64,000 bases of DNA from Lactonifactor sp050944855 (lineage in GTDB: Bacteria; Bacillota; Clostridia; Lachnospirales; Lachnospiraceae): contig JBMNRU010000005.1 in NCBI GenBank assembly GCA_050944855.1, positions 86,727-150,726 on the forward strand, given 5' to 3'. Made by a program: the position numbers and the translations under genes. Below the pieces are notes generated by a model. It was not told the origin of the DNA and made no database searches. It saw only the letters and a list, made by a program, of their open reading frames with translations. Each line of letters starts with the position of its first letter. The stretch's first letter is position 1. Shown here piece after piece: positions 5,930 through 15,690 of the stretch.

Positions 5930-6226
5930 AAAAAGGTGATGAGAAAGAGGAGTACGGTATACGCGCCGCCAGAGAGGAAGATTCGCAGGCTGTAAGGTTT
6001 TCCCGGAAGGTGATATCGGAAGGTAGCTTTTGAACCGGAGGACTGAGGGATTTGGTAGTGGTGCCGTAAGGCAGATGTTTGCGCCGGATAAGTAGGTCTT
6101 CCCGTCTTGTCCGCGTTATCGGACATAGAGATTGCAGAAGTATGTTTGAGAGAATTTTCTGCAGAATAAAGGTGGTACCGCGAGAATGTCGCCCTTTACA
6201 ACATCCGTTGTAAAGGGCGTTTGTTT
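5930..6226 (+). promoter_or_regulatory. T-box leader of valS with terminator
   Basis: The T-box AAAGGTGGTACCGCG lies at 6168-6182, and upstream about 230 nt fold as stem I and linker, including an AGAGAGG segment. CGCCCTTTACAAC (6190-6202) pairs with GTTGTAAAGGGCG (6207-6219) and TTTGTTT follows, giving the terminator that competes with the antiterminator. Uncharged tRNA, by gene context tRNA-Val, should bind and permit readthrough into valS. I could not fix the specifier codon with confidence. Confidence 0.9.
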
Positions 6227-6248
6227 ACCTAAAAACAGGAGGAAAAAG

Positions 6249-8891
6249 ATGAGCAAAGAATTAGCAAAAACCTATGATCCAAAGGGTCTGGAAGACCGCA
6301 TCTATCAGAAATGGCTGGATAATCATTATTTTCATGCAAAGGTAAATCCGGATAAAAAACCATTTACCATTGTTATGCCGCCGCCAAACGTAACGGGACA
6401 GCTGCATATGGGTCATGCTCTGGATAATACCATGCAGGATATTCTAATTCGATTTAAGAGAATGCAGGGCTATGAAGCACTGTGGCAGCCAGGTACTGAT
6501 CACGCAGCGATTGCAACGGAAGTTAAAGTAATTGAGATGCTGAAGGAAAAAGGCATTGATAAGGATGAGATCGGCCGGGAAGAATTCCTGAAATACTGCT
6601 GGGAATGGAAAGAAGAATACGGCGGACGTATCATCAATCAGCTGAAGAAACTGGGTTCTTCCGCTGACTGGGACAGAGAACGTTTTACCATGGATGAGGG
6701 CTGCTCTAAGGCAGTTGAAGAAGTATTTATCAAATTATATGAAAAAGGATATATTTACAAGGGCTCCCGTATCATTAACTGGTGTCCGGTATGTCAGACC
6801 TCTATCTCTGATGCGGAGGTTGAACACAGCGAGCAGGCAGGTCATTTCTGGCATATTAAGTATCCGATCGTAGGAAGCGATGAATTTATTGAAGTTGCTA
6901 CTACCAGACCGGAAACCATGCTGGGCGATACTGCGGTAGCTGTTAATCCGGAAGATGAGCGTTATACACATCTGATCGGCAAGATGCTGAAACTGCCTCT
7001 GACCGATCGTGAGATCCCGGTGATCGCAGATGAGTACGTAGATAAAGAATTCGGTACAGGATGTGTTAAGATCACTCCAGCACACGACCCTAACGACTTT
7101 GAAGTGGGAAGACGTCATGATCTGGAAGAAATCAATATCATGAACGATGATGCTACCATCAATGAAAAAGGCGGCAAATATGCAGGCATGGATCGTTACG
7201 AAGCAAGAGAGGCCATCGTAGCCGATCTGAAGGAATTGGGTCTTCTGGTTAAAGTAGAGGAACACGTACACAACGTAGGTACTCATGACCGCTGCAAAAC
7301 AACCGTTGAGCCAATGATTAAGCCTCAGTGGTTTGTGAAGATGGGTGAGATGGCGAAGGCTGCCATTCAGACTTTAGAGGATGGAAATCTGGTATTTGTT
7401 CCGGATCGTTTTGATAAAACGTATCTTCACTGGCTGGAAAATATCCGTGACTGGTGTATTTCCCGTCAGTTATGGTGGGGACACCGAATTCCGGCATATT
7501 ATTGTGATGAATGTGGAGAAACCGTTGTTTCCCGCGGCGTTCCGGAAAAATGTCCGAAGTGTGGATGTGTACACCTGACCCAGGATGAGGACACCCTGGA
7601 TACCTGGTTTAGTTCTGCCCTTTGGCCGTTTTCTACCCTGGGCTGGCCGGAGCAGACCGAGGATTTGGAATATTTTTATCCCACCGATGTATTGGTAACC
7701 GGATATGATATTATTTTCTTCTGGGTTATCCGTATGGTATTTTCTGGTTTAGAGCAGACCGGTAACACACCGTTCCATCACGTGTTGATCCATGGCCTGG
7801 TAAGAGATTCGCAGGGACGCAAAATGAGCAAATCTCTTGGAAACGGCATTGATCCGCTGGAAGTGGTAGATCAGTATGGTGCAGATGCGCTGCGTCTGAC
7901 TCTGATTACAGGCAACGCGCCAGGCAATGATATGCGTTTTTACTGGGAAAGAGTAGAGGCAAGCCGTAATTTTGCAAACAAGGTATGGAATGCGTCCCGC
8001 TTTATTATGATGAATCTGGAAAAAGCAGAAGTTCCGGAGAAGATGGATGCGGATCAGCTGACGCTGGCAGACAAATGGATTTTATCCAAAGTGAATTCGC
8101 TGGCACAGATCGTAACAGAAAATCTGGATAAGTATGAATTGGGAATCGCCGTACAGAAGGTATATGATTTTATCTGGGAAGAGTTCTGTGATTGGTATAT
8201 CGAAATGGTGAAACCAAGACTGTACAACGATGAGGATACTACAAAAGCGGCAGCTTTATGGACGTTAAAAACTGTATTATCCAATGCATTAAAATTATTG
8301 CATCCGTATATGCCGTTTATCACAGAGGAGATTTACTGTACGTTGCAGCCGCAGGAAGAGTCCATTATGATTTCCTCCTGGCCGGTATATACAGAAGAGA
8401 GAGACTTTGCCGAGGAGGAATACGCAGTTGAACTGATTAAAGAAGCAGTTCGGGGAATCCGTAACGTACGTACGGATATGAATGTGCCGCCCAGCAAAAA
8501 AGCAAAAGTATATGTGGTAACTGAGGATAAAAAGATCGGGGAAATTTTTAGCAGCAGTAAAGTATTCTTTGCAACCCTGGGCTATGCAAGCGAGGTATTT
8601 GTGCAGCAGGATAGGAGTGGAATTGATGAAGATGCCGTATCGGCAGTGATTCAGAACGCAGTTATCTATATGCCGTTTGCAGAACTGGTGGACGTTGAGA
8701 AGGAAAAAGAACGTCTGCAGAAGGAAGAAGAACGGCTGATGAAAGAACTTGCCCGCGTCAATGGTATGCTGAGCAATGAGAAATTTATTGCGAAAGCGCC
8801 TGCGGCTAAGATCCAGGAAGAAAAGGATAAGCTGGAGAAGTATACACAGATGATGGAGCAGGTAAAAGAAAGACTGGCACAGCTGAAGTGA
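6249..8891 (+). CDS. valS: valine--tRNA ligase
   Basis: This 880-residue class I synthetase charges tRNA-Val with valine in the cytosol. The HIGH motif is HMGH (residues 53-56, after PPPNVTGQL), the KMSKS loop is GRKMSKSLGNG, and a CP1 editing domain with TTRPETMLGDTA lies between them. The zinc-like CDEC/CPKC cysteines, the anticodon-binding domain and a C-terminal coiled coil rich in Lys/Glu are all present. The start at 6249 follows an AGGAGGAAAAAG site; an in-frame ATG at 6186 lies inside the T-box terminator and is rejected. Expression is controlled by the T-box upstream. Confidence 0.98.
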   Translation: MSKELAKTYDPKGLEDRIYQKWLDNHYFHAKVNPDKKPFTIVMPPPNVTGQLHMGHALDNTMQDILIRFKRMQGYEALWQPGTDHAAIATEVKVIEMLKEKGIDKDEIGREEFLKYCWEWKEEYGGRIINQLKKLGSSADWDRERFTMDEGCSKAVEEVFIKLYEKGYIYKGSRIINWCPVCQTSISDAEVEHSEQAGHFWHIKYPIVGSDEFIEVATTRPETMLGDTAVAVNPEDERYTHLIGKMLKLPLTDREIPVIADEYVDKEFGTGCVKITPAHDPNDFEVGRRHDLEEINIMNDDATINEKGGKYAGMDRYEAREAIVADLKELGLLVKVEEHVHNVGTHDRCKTTVEPMIKPQWFVKMGEMAKAAIQTLEDGNLVFVPDRFDKTYLHWLENIRDWCISRQLWWGHRIPAYYCDECGETVVSRGVPEKCPKCGCVHLTQDEDTLDTWFSSALWPFSTLGWPEQTEDLEYFYPTDVLVTGYDIIFFWVIRMVFSGLEQTGNTPFHHVLIHGLVRDSQGRKMSKSLGNGIDPLEVVDQYGADALRLTLITGNAPGNDMRFYWERVEASRNFANKVWNASRFIMMNLEKAEVPEKMDADQLTLADKWILSKVNSLAQIVTENLDKYELGIAVQKVYDFIWEEFCDWYIEMVKPRLYNDEDTTKAAALWTLKTVLSNALKLLHPYMPFITEEIYCTLQPQEESIMISSWPVYTEERDFAEEEYAVELIKEAVRGIRNVRTDMNVPPSKKAKVYVVTEDKKIGEIFSSSKVFFATLGYASEVFVQQDRSGIDEDAVSAVIQNAVIYMPFAELVDVEKEKERLQKEEERLMKELARVNGMLSNEKFIAKAPAAKIQEEKDKLEKYTQMMEQVKERLAQLK

Positions 8892-8921
8892 TGGCAAAGC
8901 AGCCATTAGAGGAGTATTTAT

Positions 8922-11006
8922 ATGGAAAAATGGATTAAGAGACTGAATCTGGTTTCAATTCCCCTGCAAATGCTGGGTGTTTGCGTACTTTATTTTGTGA
9001 TCGAGTGGATTTCCAGACATTCTTTTCTGGAGACCTGGCAGTATATGACGCAGCGGCCCCAGGTATTTCTGTATAATTCATTTTTGATTTTTACAACTAC
9101 ATTATTAGTATATTTAACAAGGCGGCGGGTGTTTGCCCGCACCTTTCTGGCAGTGGTATGGCTGTTTCTGGGGATTGTAAATGGTTTCCTGTTAAGCCAG
9201 AGGGTGACACCCTTTACCGGACCGGATCTTACGCTGTTAGCGGACGCTTTTGGTGTTATGAACAGGTATCTTCCGGTATATGCGGTAGTCATTGTTGGTA
9301 TTTTTATGGCATTGATTACTGTAGGGATTGTTGTGTTGTTTATCAAAGGACCGAAATATAAAGGGCCTTTTAAATATCGATACAGTATTATCCTTGTGGC
9401 AGCAGGCGTCCTGCTTTTTGCAGGTTCCACAAAGCTGGCATTGGAAAAAAGAATCCTTTCCAATTATTTTGGAAATATTGCCTTTGCCTATGAAGACTAC
9501 GGGTATCCGTATTGTCTGATCACTACGATATTTAATACAGGTATTGAAGAGCCCATGGAGTATTCCGCTGAGGAAATTCAGAACATACTGGACAGTACAG
9601 ATTCTTTGAATGCGACAACAGAAAATCGGCCCAATATTATTTTTCTGCAGCTGGAATCCTTTTTTGATCCTACGCTGGTAGATTTTCTGGAGTTCTCGGA
9701 GGATCCTATCCCGTATTTCAGAAAGTTAATGTCAGAATATTCTTCCGGATATTTTCGTGTGCCGTCTGTGGGTGCGGGAACTGCCAATACAGAGTTTGAG
9801 ACGATCACAGGTATGAACCTGAGGTATTTTGGACCGGGTGAGTACCCTTATAAAAGTATTTTAAAAGAGACTACCTGTGAGAGCGCGCCTTACGTACTTA
9901 AGAATTTAGGCTACAGTACCCATGCAATCCATAATAATGAAGCAAATTTCTATGGACGCCGTACCGTATTTGCCAATCTTGGATTTGATACCTTTACTTC
10001 TTCTGAATATATGGAAGAACAGGATGATATTACGCCACTGAACTGGATCAAAGATGAGGTTCTTACCCGCTATATTACAGGGTGTCTGGATTCCACTGAA
10101 GGTCCGGATTATGTGTATACCATTTCTGTACAGGGACATGGGGATTATCCGGAAGAGCCCATGCTGGATGATCCGGAGATTACTGTTTCCGGGGGAGAGT
10201 CCGATGCAGTCAATAACAAATGGGAATATTATGTAAATCAAATACACGAGATGGATCAGTTTGTGCAGGAGTTGACTGCGGCATTGTCTGAATATGACGA
10301 AGACATCGTTCTGGTTATGTATGGAGATCATCTTCCTACTATGGGGCTTACCGTTTCCGACCTGGAAAACCGATATCTGTTCCAGACCAGTTATGTGATC
10401 TGGGACAATATGGGGCTGGAAAAGAAAGACGCAAATCTGGCGTCCTATCAGATGGCGGCAGAGGTGATGGACCGTGTGGGTATCCATGAGGGAAATATTT
10501 TCCGTTATCATCAGGCTAGAAGAAAGTCAAAGAACTATCAGGTGGATCTGGAAATGCTGCAGTATGATATTTTGTACGGAAAACAGTATGTGTATCCGGA
10601 TGGAGAAAGCCCTTATCTGAAAACAAAGATTCATCTGGGTACCAAAGATGTGTCTATCTCAGGAATTGAACAGCTGCTGGATGACAGCTGGTATATTTAT
10701 GGAACGAATTTTACCCCTTCTGCATGGGTGGAAGTGAATAAAGAATTGAAAGATACAACTTATATTTCTCCGACGCAGCTGCTTCTGATGAATACGGAAT
10801 TGAAAAACGGAGATAAGGTTGATGTGGCGATCCGCAGCAATAGTTCAACAGCAAAGGTTCTGAGCAGGAGCGGAAAACTTACTTATCGGAAGGCGGTACA
10901 GAGGCCGTATGCACAGCCTGTCGAAGAATGGAAACCGGAAATCATAGAAAATGCAGGGGACATCTATCAGCCGCAGGGAATTCTTGTACAGAAAAAGTTG
11001 TCATAG
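8922..11006 (+). CDS. LtaS-family membrane sulfatase/phosphoglycerol transferase
   Basis: This 694-residue protein has about five N-terminal membrane helices in the first 175 residues, then an extracellular sulfatase-fold domain. The metal and nucleophile motifs are visible: NIIFLQLESFFDP, GAGTANTEFE with the likely catalytic threonine, GHGDYP and MYGDHLPTMG. Family members polymerise glycerol phosphate from phosphatidylglycerol into lipoteichoic acid or modify similar polymers. A C-terminal ~150-residue extension after the sulfatase domain is not part of the core family. It follows valS by 30 bp with a GGAG site. Confidence 0.85.
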   Translation: MEKWIKRLNLVSIPLQMLGVCVLYFVIEWISRHSFLETWQYMTQRPQVFLYNSFLIFTTTLLVYLTRRRVFARTFLAVVWLFLGIVNGFLLSQRVTPFTGPDLTLLADAFGVMNRYLPVYAVVIVGIFMALITVGIVVLFIKGPKYKGPFKYRYSIILVAAGVLLFAGSTKLALEKRILSNYFGNIAFAYEDYGYPYCLITTIFNTGIEEPMEYSAEEIQNILDSTDSLNATTENRPNIIFLQLESFFDPTLVDFLEFSEDPIPYFRKLMSEYSSGYFRVPSVGAGTANTEFETITGMNLRYFGPGEYPYKSILKETTCESAPYVLKNLGYSTHAIHNNEANFYGRRTVFANLGFDTFTSSEYMEEQDDITPLNWIKDEVLTRYITGCLDSTEGPDYVYTISVQGHGDYPEEPMLDDPEITVSGGESDAVNNKWEYYVNQIHEMDQFVQELTAALSEYDEDIVLVMYGDHLPTMGLTVSDLENRYLFQTSYVIWDNMGLEKKDANLASYQMAAEVMDRVGIHEGNIFRYHQARRKSKNYQVDLEMLQYDILYGKQYVYPDGESPYLKTKIHLGTKDVSISGIEQLLDDSWYIYGTNFTPSAWVEVNKELKDTTYISPTQLLLMNTELKNGDKVDVAIRSNSSTAKVLSRSGKLTYRKAVQRPYAQPVEEWKPEIIENAGDIYQPQGILVQKKLS

Positions 11007-11079
11007 CGACAGAATATGATTGTATCTGACTTGGCATTTATAGTAAGATGCCTATGGATCTGAAAAAGGAGGAAAATCC

Positions 11080-12390
11080 TTGTTTACGTATGAAGAAGCT
11101 GTTAATTATATAGAAGCGATACCTAAATTTACGACCAAAAATAAACTGGAGCATACAAAGGACTGCCTGGTACGCCTGGGCAGTCCGGATCAGAAGCTGA
11201 AGATCATCCATGTGGCAGGCACCAATGGAAAAGGAAGCGTATGCGCCTTTTTATCATCCATGCTGGGCGCAGGCGGTTATAAGGTGGGATTGTTTACCTC
11301 GCCGCATCTGGTGCGGATCAATGAAAGATTCCAGTTGAATGAAGTACCGGTATCAGATGAAAGGTTTTTAAAAGCATTTTGCCGGGTGAAAGACTTATCC
11401 GATGCATTGGTCGCAGAGGGAAACTATCATCCTACTTATTTTGAATTTTTGTTCTTAATGGGGATGACCATGTTTGCAGAGGAACAGGTTGACTATCTGA
11501 TATTGGAAACCGGTCTGGGCGGAAGACTGGATGCCACGAATTCTGTGGCCCGTCCCATTGCCTGTGTGATTACTTCTATCAGTCTGGATCATGTAGAATA
11601 CCTGGGAGACACGATCCCTGCCATTGCCGGGGAGAAGGCCGGCATTATCAAACCCGGTGTGCCTGTGATTTACGATGCCAATGATCCGGAGGCTGCCGCT
11701 GTACTGAGAGAAAGGGCGCAGCAGCTGGGAAGTCCGTTTTACCCGGTAGAACGAAGCAGGGGAAACATACTGGGAATTACGGCCGGAGGCATCGAGTTTT
11801 CTTATGGATTTACGCATTATGGTACGGTCCGGGTATCCATTCCTTTTGTCGCCAGATATCAGGCGGACAACGCCGCTTTGGCCATGGAAACCATGGGAGT
11901 GCTGGCACAGGAACATAAGATTTCCTTGGATACGGCGAAGATGGGCATGAAGAATACCCGCTGGCAGGGAAGAATGGAAACCATACTTCCGGGTGTGATC
12001 GTAGACGGCGCGCACAATGAAGACGGTGTGGAACGATTCATTGAGACGGCCAGAGATTTTCAGGATCAGTATAAGATTACCCTGTTATTTTCCGCAGTAG
12101 CGGATAAGGATTATCAGGATATGATTGGACATATCTGCAACGAATTAAAGTTTCATCGTGTGATAACCACAGCAATCTGGGGAGATCGTATGGTGTCGGC
12201 TGAAGAACTGGCTGAAGTATTCCGGGAAAAGGGATGTATCCATGTGACAGCTGTTTCTTTGGTTGCAGAGGCCTTTGAAGAGGCCTGCCGTCAGAAAGAA
12301 GACGGATTGCTGTTTTGTGTAGGCTCTTTGTATTTGATAGGGGAAATCAAGGCGTATTTGCAAAGCAGAAAAAACGACGAGGAGGAGTAA
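11080..12390 (+). CDS. folC: bifunctional folylpolyglutamate synthase/dihydrofolate synthase
   Basis: This 436-residue Mur-ligase-family enzyme adds glutamate to folates (and to dihydropteroate) using ATP. The P-loop is GTNGKGS (47-53), the Omega-loop region TSPHLVRINERF follows, and LETGLGGRLDATN and the C-terminal VDGAHNEDG carry further family residues. The start is TTG 11080, seven bases after AAGGAGG; no ATG fits. A small conserved-looking gene and a TPR gene follow within 170 bp and may be co-transcribed. Confidence 0.95.
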   Translation: MFTYEEAVNYIEAIPKFTTKNKLEHTKDCLVRLGSPDQKLKIIHVAGTNGKGSVCAFLSSMLGAGGYKVGLFTSPHLVRINERFQLNEVPVSDERFLKAFCRVKDLSDALVAEGNYHPTYFEFLFLMGMTMFAEEQVDYLILETGLGGRLDATNSVARPIACVITSISLDHVEYLGDTIPAIAGEKAGIIKPGVPVIYDANDPEAAAVLRERAQQLGSPFYPVERSRGNILGITAGGIEFSYGFTHYGTVRVSIPFVARYQADNAALAMETMGVLAQEHKISLDTAKMGMKNTRWQGRMETILPGVIVDGAHNEDGVERFIETARDFQDQYKITLLFSAVADKDYQDMIGHICNELKFHRVITTAIWGDRMVSAEELAEVFREKGCIHVTAVSLVAEAFEEACRQKEDGLLFCVGSLYLIGEIKAYLQSRKNDEEE

Positions 12391-12393
12391 AGG

Positions 12394-12543
12394 ATGATTA
12401 ATTACGATGAAGAAATTAAAAAATTTCAGCCATGTTTGGATGTAGATGAGGCAGAAGGGGTAATTTACAACCGTGATCTGACTGATGTGATTGACATCCT
12501 GAATGAAATACTAAAGGAGAATGGCCATAAAACGGAAGAATAG
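12394..12543 (+). CDS. 49-residue acidic protein of unknown function
   Basis: A short frame starts at ATG 12394 after GGAGGAGTAAAGG (overlapping the end of folC) and encodes 49 residues, from MINYDEEIKKF to ENGHKTEE. It is acidic, predicted helical and has no membrane segment. Tight spacing to folC (3 bp) and the TPR gene (13 bp), each with a ribosome-binding site, supports it as real. I do not recognise a family. Confidence 0.6.
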   Translation: MINYDEEIKKFQPCLDVDEAEGVIYNRDLTDVIDILNEILKENGHKTEE

Positions 12544-12556
12544 GGGAGAATTATAA

Positions 12557-14005
12557 ATGAGCTTTATGATAAACGTGCAGAAGGAAGCAGTCAGGATATC
12601 CAATCGGCTGTATAATCAGGGCTTGGAAAAAGCACAGATCCGTGATCTTTCGGGGGCTATCAGCTGTCTGTCCAGAAGCGTAAAATTGAACAAGATGAAT
12701 ATACAGGCCAGGAACTTACTGGGGCTGGTATATTTTGAGACGGGTGAAGTGGTTTCTGCACTCAGCGAATGGGTGATCAGTAAAAATATCATGGAAGAGA
12801 ATAACCCGGCCTCCGATTATATTCAGCGTCTGCAGGCACACAGAAATAAGCTGGATCAGATCAACCAGAGTATTAAAAAGTATAATCAGTGCCTGCTGTA
12901 CTGCCATCAGGGGAATGAGGATATGGCTGTGATTCAGTTGAAAAAGGTAATTGCTCAGAATCCTAAATTGATTAAGGCTTATCAGCTGCTGGCCCTTTTG
13001 TATATGCGGGGAAATAATTATGAAAAGGCCAGAAAACTATTGAAAAGTGCGGCAGTGATCGATAAAACAAACACAACCACGCTGCGCTTTTTAAAAGAAG
13101 TAGATGCGCAGACCGGGAAGGTCACCAGCTTAGAGCCGCGTTTTAAGGCAAAGGCAAAAGAAGGCAGAGTGCACGAATCGTCTTTGGTTTATCGTTCCGG
13201 TAATGATACGGTAATCCATCCTCCTGCATTTAAAGAAAGTTCGGCAATGTCCAGCCTGGTGAATTTAGGGATTGGTCTGGTCGTAGGGATTGCCGCACTG
13301 GGCTTTTTGATCATTCCGGCTATCAGGCAGAGTATTAATCAGGAAGCCAATCAGAGGATTGTAGAATATAGTGATCAGGTGGCCAGCCAGGCGGATCAGA
13401 TCAGTCGATTGGAAAGCAGTATTGCCTCTTCTGAATCTACGGTGAGTTCCGCCAATGATCAGATTGCTTTGGCGGAAGAGAAAGCACTTGGTTATGAAAA
13501 TCTGATGAAAGCGTTAGGTGCGCTTGAGGATGGAGATTATACCACCGCTGCCAATGCCATGCAGAGCGTGAATGGTGATGTATTATCTGTGGAAGCAAAA
13601 GAAGTCTATGATTCTATTTATTCCCAGGTGAAGACGACACTGTTTAATCAGTGCTTTAATGATGGTGTAAATGCTTACGATTATAAGGATTATGAAACTG
13701 CCATTGCGAATCTTCTGAAAGCTCATGAGATTGACGGTACCCATTATGAAACCTTATATTATCTGGCTCATTCCTACTATGAGAGCGGGGATACCGGCAA
13801 TGCAGATATTTATTTTCAGAAAATTATTGATACACAGCCGGGAACCAGGAGAGCTTCCGATGCACAGGATTATATGACAGGAACTCCTGCTGACCAGACC
13901 GATACAGGCGGCGAAGGCGGTACGCTTGCCGGCCCGGGTGCCGGGGACACAGCAGAAGGAGAAACACAGGGAGATTCGGAAGAGGATCCGAATACAGAAG
14001 AATAG
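12557..14005 (+). CDS. membrane-anchored TPR protein
   Basis: This 482-residue protein has TPR-type helical repeats in residues ~15-185 (for example GAISCLSRSVKLN, ARNLLGLVYFETGE and KAYQLLALLYMRGNNYEKA). One membrane helix lies near 235-255, followed by a coiled coil rich in Ser/Gln/Glu, then more TPRs and a Gly/Thr/Glu-rich tail. The layout suggests a scaffold with TPR domains on both sides of the membrane, likely cytoplasmic at the N-terminus. It precedes the spoIIA operon but is separated from it by a terminator. Function is unknown. Confidence 0.8.
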   Translation: MSFMINVQKEAVRISNRLYNQGLEKAQIRDLSGAISCLSRSVKLNKMNIQARNLLGLVYFETGEVVSALSEWVISKNIMEENNPASDYIQRLQAHRNKLDQINQSIKKYNQCLLYCHQGNEDMAVIQLKKVIAQNPKLIKAYQLLALLYMRGNNYEKARKLLKSAAVIDKTNTTTLRFLKEVDAQTGKVTSLEPRFKAKAKEGRVHESSLVYRSGNDTVIHPPAFKESSAMSSLVNLGIGLVVGIAALGFLIIPAIRQSINQEANQRIVEYSDQVASQADQISRLESSIASSESTVSSANDQIALAEEKALGYENLMKALGALEDGDYTTAANAMQSVNGDVLSVEAKEVYDSIYSQVKTTLFNQCFNDGVNAYDYKDYETAIANLLKAHEIDGTHYETLYYLAHSYYESGDTGNADIYFQKIIDTQPGTRRASDAQDYMTGTPADQTDTGGEGGTLAGPGAGDTAEGETQGDSEEDPNTEE

Positions 14006-14032
14006 AACTTGCAAAAGAGAAACCTCGAAAAA

Positions 14033-14059
14033 GGGGATGCCGATTGGCATCTCTTTTTT
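14033..14059 (+). terminator. terminator between the TPR gene and spoIIAA
   Basis: GGGGATGCC (14033-14041) pairs with GGCATCTC (14046-14053) across a 4-nt loop, followed by six T. Confidence 0.85.
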
Positions 14060-14112
14060 GTTTTACAAAAAAAGTCGAAAATTAAGAAAAAAGGGAATAG
14101 GAGGAGTAACAA

Positions 14113-14448
14113 TTGGAAAACCTAATACAAAAACGGGGTACCTGCCTGATCGTACATCTGCCCGCAGAATTAGATCATCATGTAACAGAGCCGATTCGTC
14201 TGCAGGTGGACAGAGAATTAGAAAGCGGAGATTTTCGGACGGTTGCTTTTGACTTTAGAAACACTACATTTATGGACAGTTCCGGTATCGGTATGATTAT
14301 GGGACGCTACCGGATGCTGGGTTATATGGGCGGTAAGGTAAGCGCCATTCATGTGAGTGACAGGCTGCTTCGCATTATGCGGTTATCCGGCATCCATAAA
14401 TATATTGAAATCAGTCAGGAACCGATCTGGAATCAAAAAAGGAATTAG
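14113..14448 (+). CDS. spoIIAA: anti-sigma F factor antagonist SpoIIAA
   Basis: This 111-residue STAS-domain protein binds SpoIIAB when dephosphorylated and so frees sigma F in the forespore. FMDSSGIGMIMGRY contains the phosphorylated serine (second Ser of DSSG, residue 57). The start is TTG 14113 after TAGGAGGAG. It is the first gene of the classical spoIIAA-spoIIAB-sigF operon and ends 11 bp before spoIIAB. Confidence 0.95.
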   Translation: MENLIQKRGTCLIVHLPAELDHHVTEPIRLQVDRELESGDFRTVAFDFRNTTFMDSSGIGMIMGRYRMLGYMGGKVSAIHVSDRLLRIMRLSGIHKYIEISQEPIWNQKRN

Positions 14449-14459
14449 GAGGGAGTATT

Positions 14460-14900
14460 ATGGAAAACACCAATGAGATGAGTATTACTTTTGACAGTCT
14501 GTCCTGTAATGAAGGATTTGCCAGGGTGGCCGTGGCAGCTTTTCTTACACAGCTAAATCCTACTTTAGAGGAAGTAAATGATGTAAAAACAGCTGTTTCG
14601 GAGGCCATTACCAATGCGATCGTGCATGGATATGAGCAGGAAGTACATAAGATTATCATTCACTGCAGCGTGACGGGACAGGAGATGACCATTGAAATCA
14701 TCGATCACGGGAAAGGGATCGATGATATAGAAAAGGCTATGGAGCCTTTATTTACCACAAAACCGGAACTGGATCGTTCCGGTATGGGATTTGCTTTTAT
14801 GGAAGCTTTTATGGACGAGGTGACGGTAACTTCCAAGCCGGGAGAAGGAACCTGTGTGATGATGAAGAAAAAAGTGGGCAGCGGCCCGCATTTTCAATAA
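14460..14900 (+). CDS. spoIIAB: anti-sigma F factor SpoIIAB (serine kinase)
   Basis: This 146-residue GHKL-type kinase binds sigma F, holding it inactive, and phosphorylates SpoIIAA. Visible ATP-fold motifs are the N-box AVSEAITNAIVHGYE, the G1 box DHGKGI and the G2-like RSGMGFAFME. Length and order match Bacillus SpoIIAB. It lies 11 bp after spoIIAA and 10 bp before sigF, each with a good ribosome-binding site. Confidence 0.96.
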   Translation: MENTNEMSITFDSLSCNEGFARVAVAAFLTQLNPTLEEVNDVKTAVSEAITNAIVHGYEQEVHKIIIHCSVTGQEMTIEIIDHGKGIDDIEKAMEPLFTTKPELDRSGMGFAFMEAFMDEVTVTSKPGEGTCVMMKKKVGSGPHFQ

Positions 14901-14910
14901 GGAGGATTCT

Positions 14911-15627
14911 ATGGAGCATATCCTTGCCCTAATCGAGCGTGCGCACAAAGGGGATAAGGAAGCAAGAGATATACTGGTAGAGGAAAATATGGGGCTTGTC
15001 TGGAGCATTGTAAGACGTTTTACAAATCGAGGGGTGGAATTGGAAGATCTGTTTCAGATCGGCAGTATTGGACTGATGAAAGCAATTGATAAGTTTGATA
15101 CCTCTTATGAAGTGAAATTTTCTACTTATGCCGTTCCTATGATTACAGGAGAGATTAAACGATTTTTAAGAGATGACGGCATGATTAAGGTGAGCCGGTC
15201 TTTAAAAGAAACGGCCGGAAAAGTGTATGTGGTGAGAGAAGAACTGGAACGAAAAAATGGACGGGAACCCACCCTGGAAGAGATCGCAGTCTGCCTGCAG
15301 ATACCCATGGAAGATGTGGTCATGGCGGTAGAATCCGGGGCACAGATCGAATCTCTGCAAAAGACGATTTACCGGGGAGACGGAAGCGATATTTCTTTGG
15401 AGGACAGGCTGGAAGAAGAGCAGGATGCTCATGAGGAAGCGCTGAATCGGATTCTTTTGGAACAAATGCTGGAACAGCTGGAGCCGAAGGAAAGGACACT
15501 GATCCATATGCGGTTTTTTCAGGAAAAGACCCAATTGGAAATTGCAAAGTTTATGGATATTTCTCAGGTACAGGTTTCCAGAATGGAGAAAAAAATTTTG
15601 CGCAAGCTGGCCGCGCAGCTTCGATAA
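14911..15627 (+). CDS. sigF: RNA polymerase sigma-F factor
   Basis: This 238-residue sigma-70-family factor directs the first forespore-specific transcription. Region 2 shows DLFQIGSIGLMKAIDKFD and VKFSTYAVPMITGEIKRFLRD, and the C-terminal region 4 helix-turn-helix is TQLEIAKFMDISQVQVSRME. It follows spoIIAB directly, as in Bacillus. The next operon, spoVA, is in the sigma-F/sigma-G regulon and has its own promoter 6 bp after the stop codon. Confidence 0.97.
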   Translation: MEHILALIERAHKGDKEARDILVEENMGLVWSIVRRFTNRGVELEDLFQIGSIGLMKAIDKFDTSYEVKFSTYAVPMITGEIKRFLRDDGMIKVSRSLKETAGKVYVVREELERKNGREPTLEEIAVCLQIPMEDVVMAVESGAQIESLQKTIYRGDGSDISLEDRLEEEQDAHEEALNRILLEQMLEQLEPKERTLIHMRFFQEKTQLEIAKFMDISQVQVSRMEKKILRKLAAQLR

Positions 15628-15632
15628 CGGGT

Positions 15633-15661
15633 GCATACTTTTATAAATAAAGCAGATACTA
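15633..15661 (+). promoter_or_regulatory. sigma-G-type promoter for the spoVA operon
   Basis: GCATA (15633-15637), a 17-bp spacer and GATACTA (15655-15661) fit the forespore sigma-G consensus closely. It lies between sigF and spoVAA, where the Bacillus spoVA operon also has its sigma-G promoter. Confidence 0.7.
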
Positions 15662-15690
15662 CCTGTTAGAAAATGACAGGAGTGAGTAAT

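Noticed and set aside
6186..6248. Longer valS start
   Set aside because: The ATG at 6186 lies in the T-box terminator stem; ATG 6249 has a proper ribosome-binding site.
14076..14099. Possible sigma-H promoter for spoIIAA (CGAAAATT and GGGAATA)
   Set aside because: The -10-like box would put the transcript start inside the ribosome-binding site at 14100-14105.
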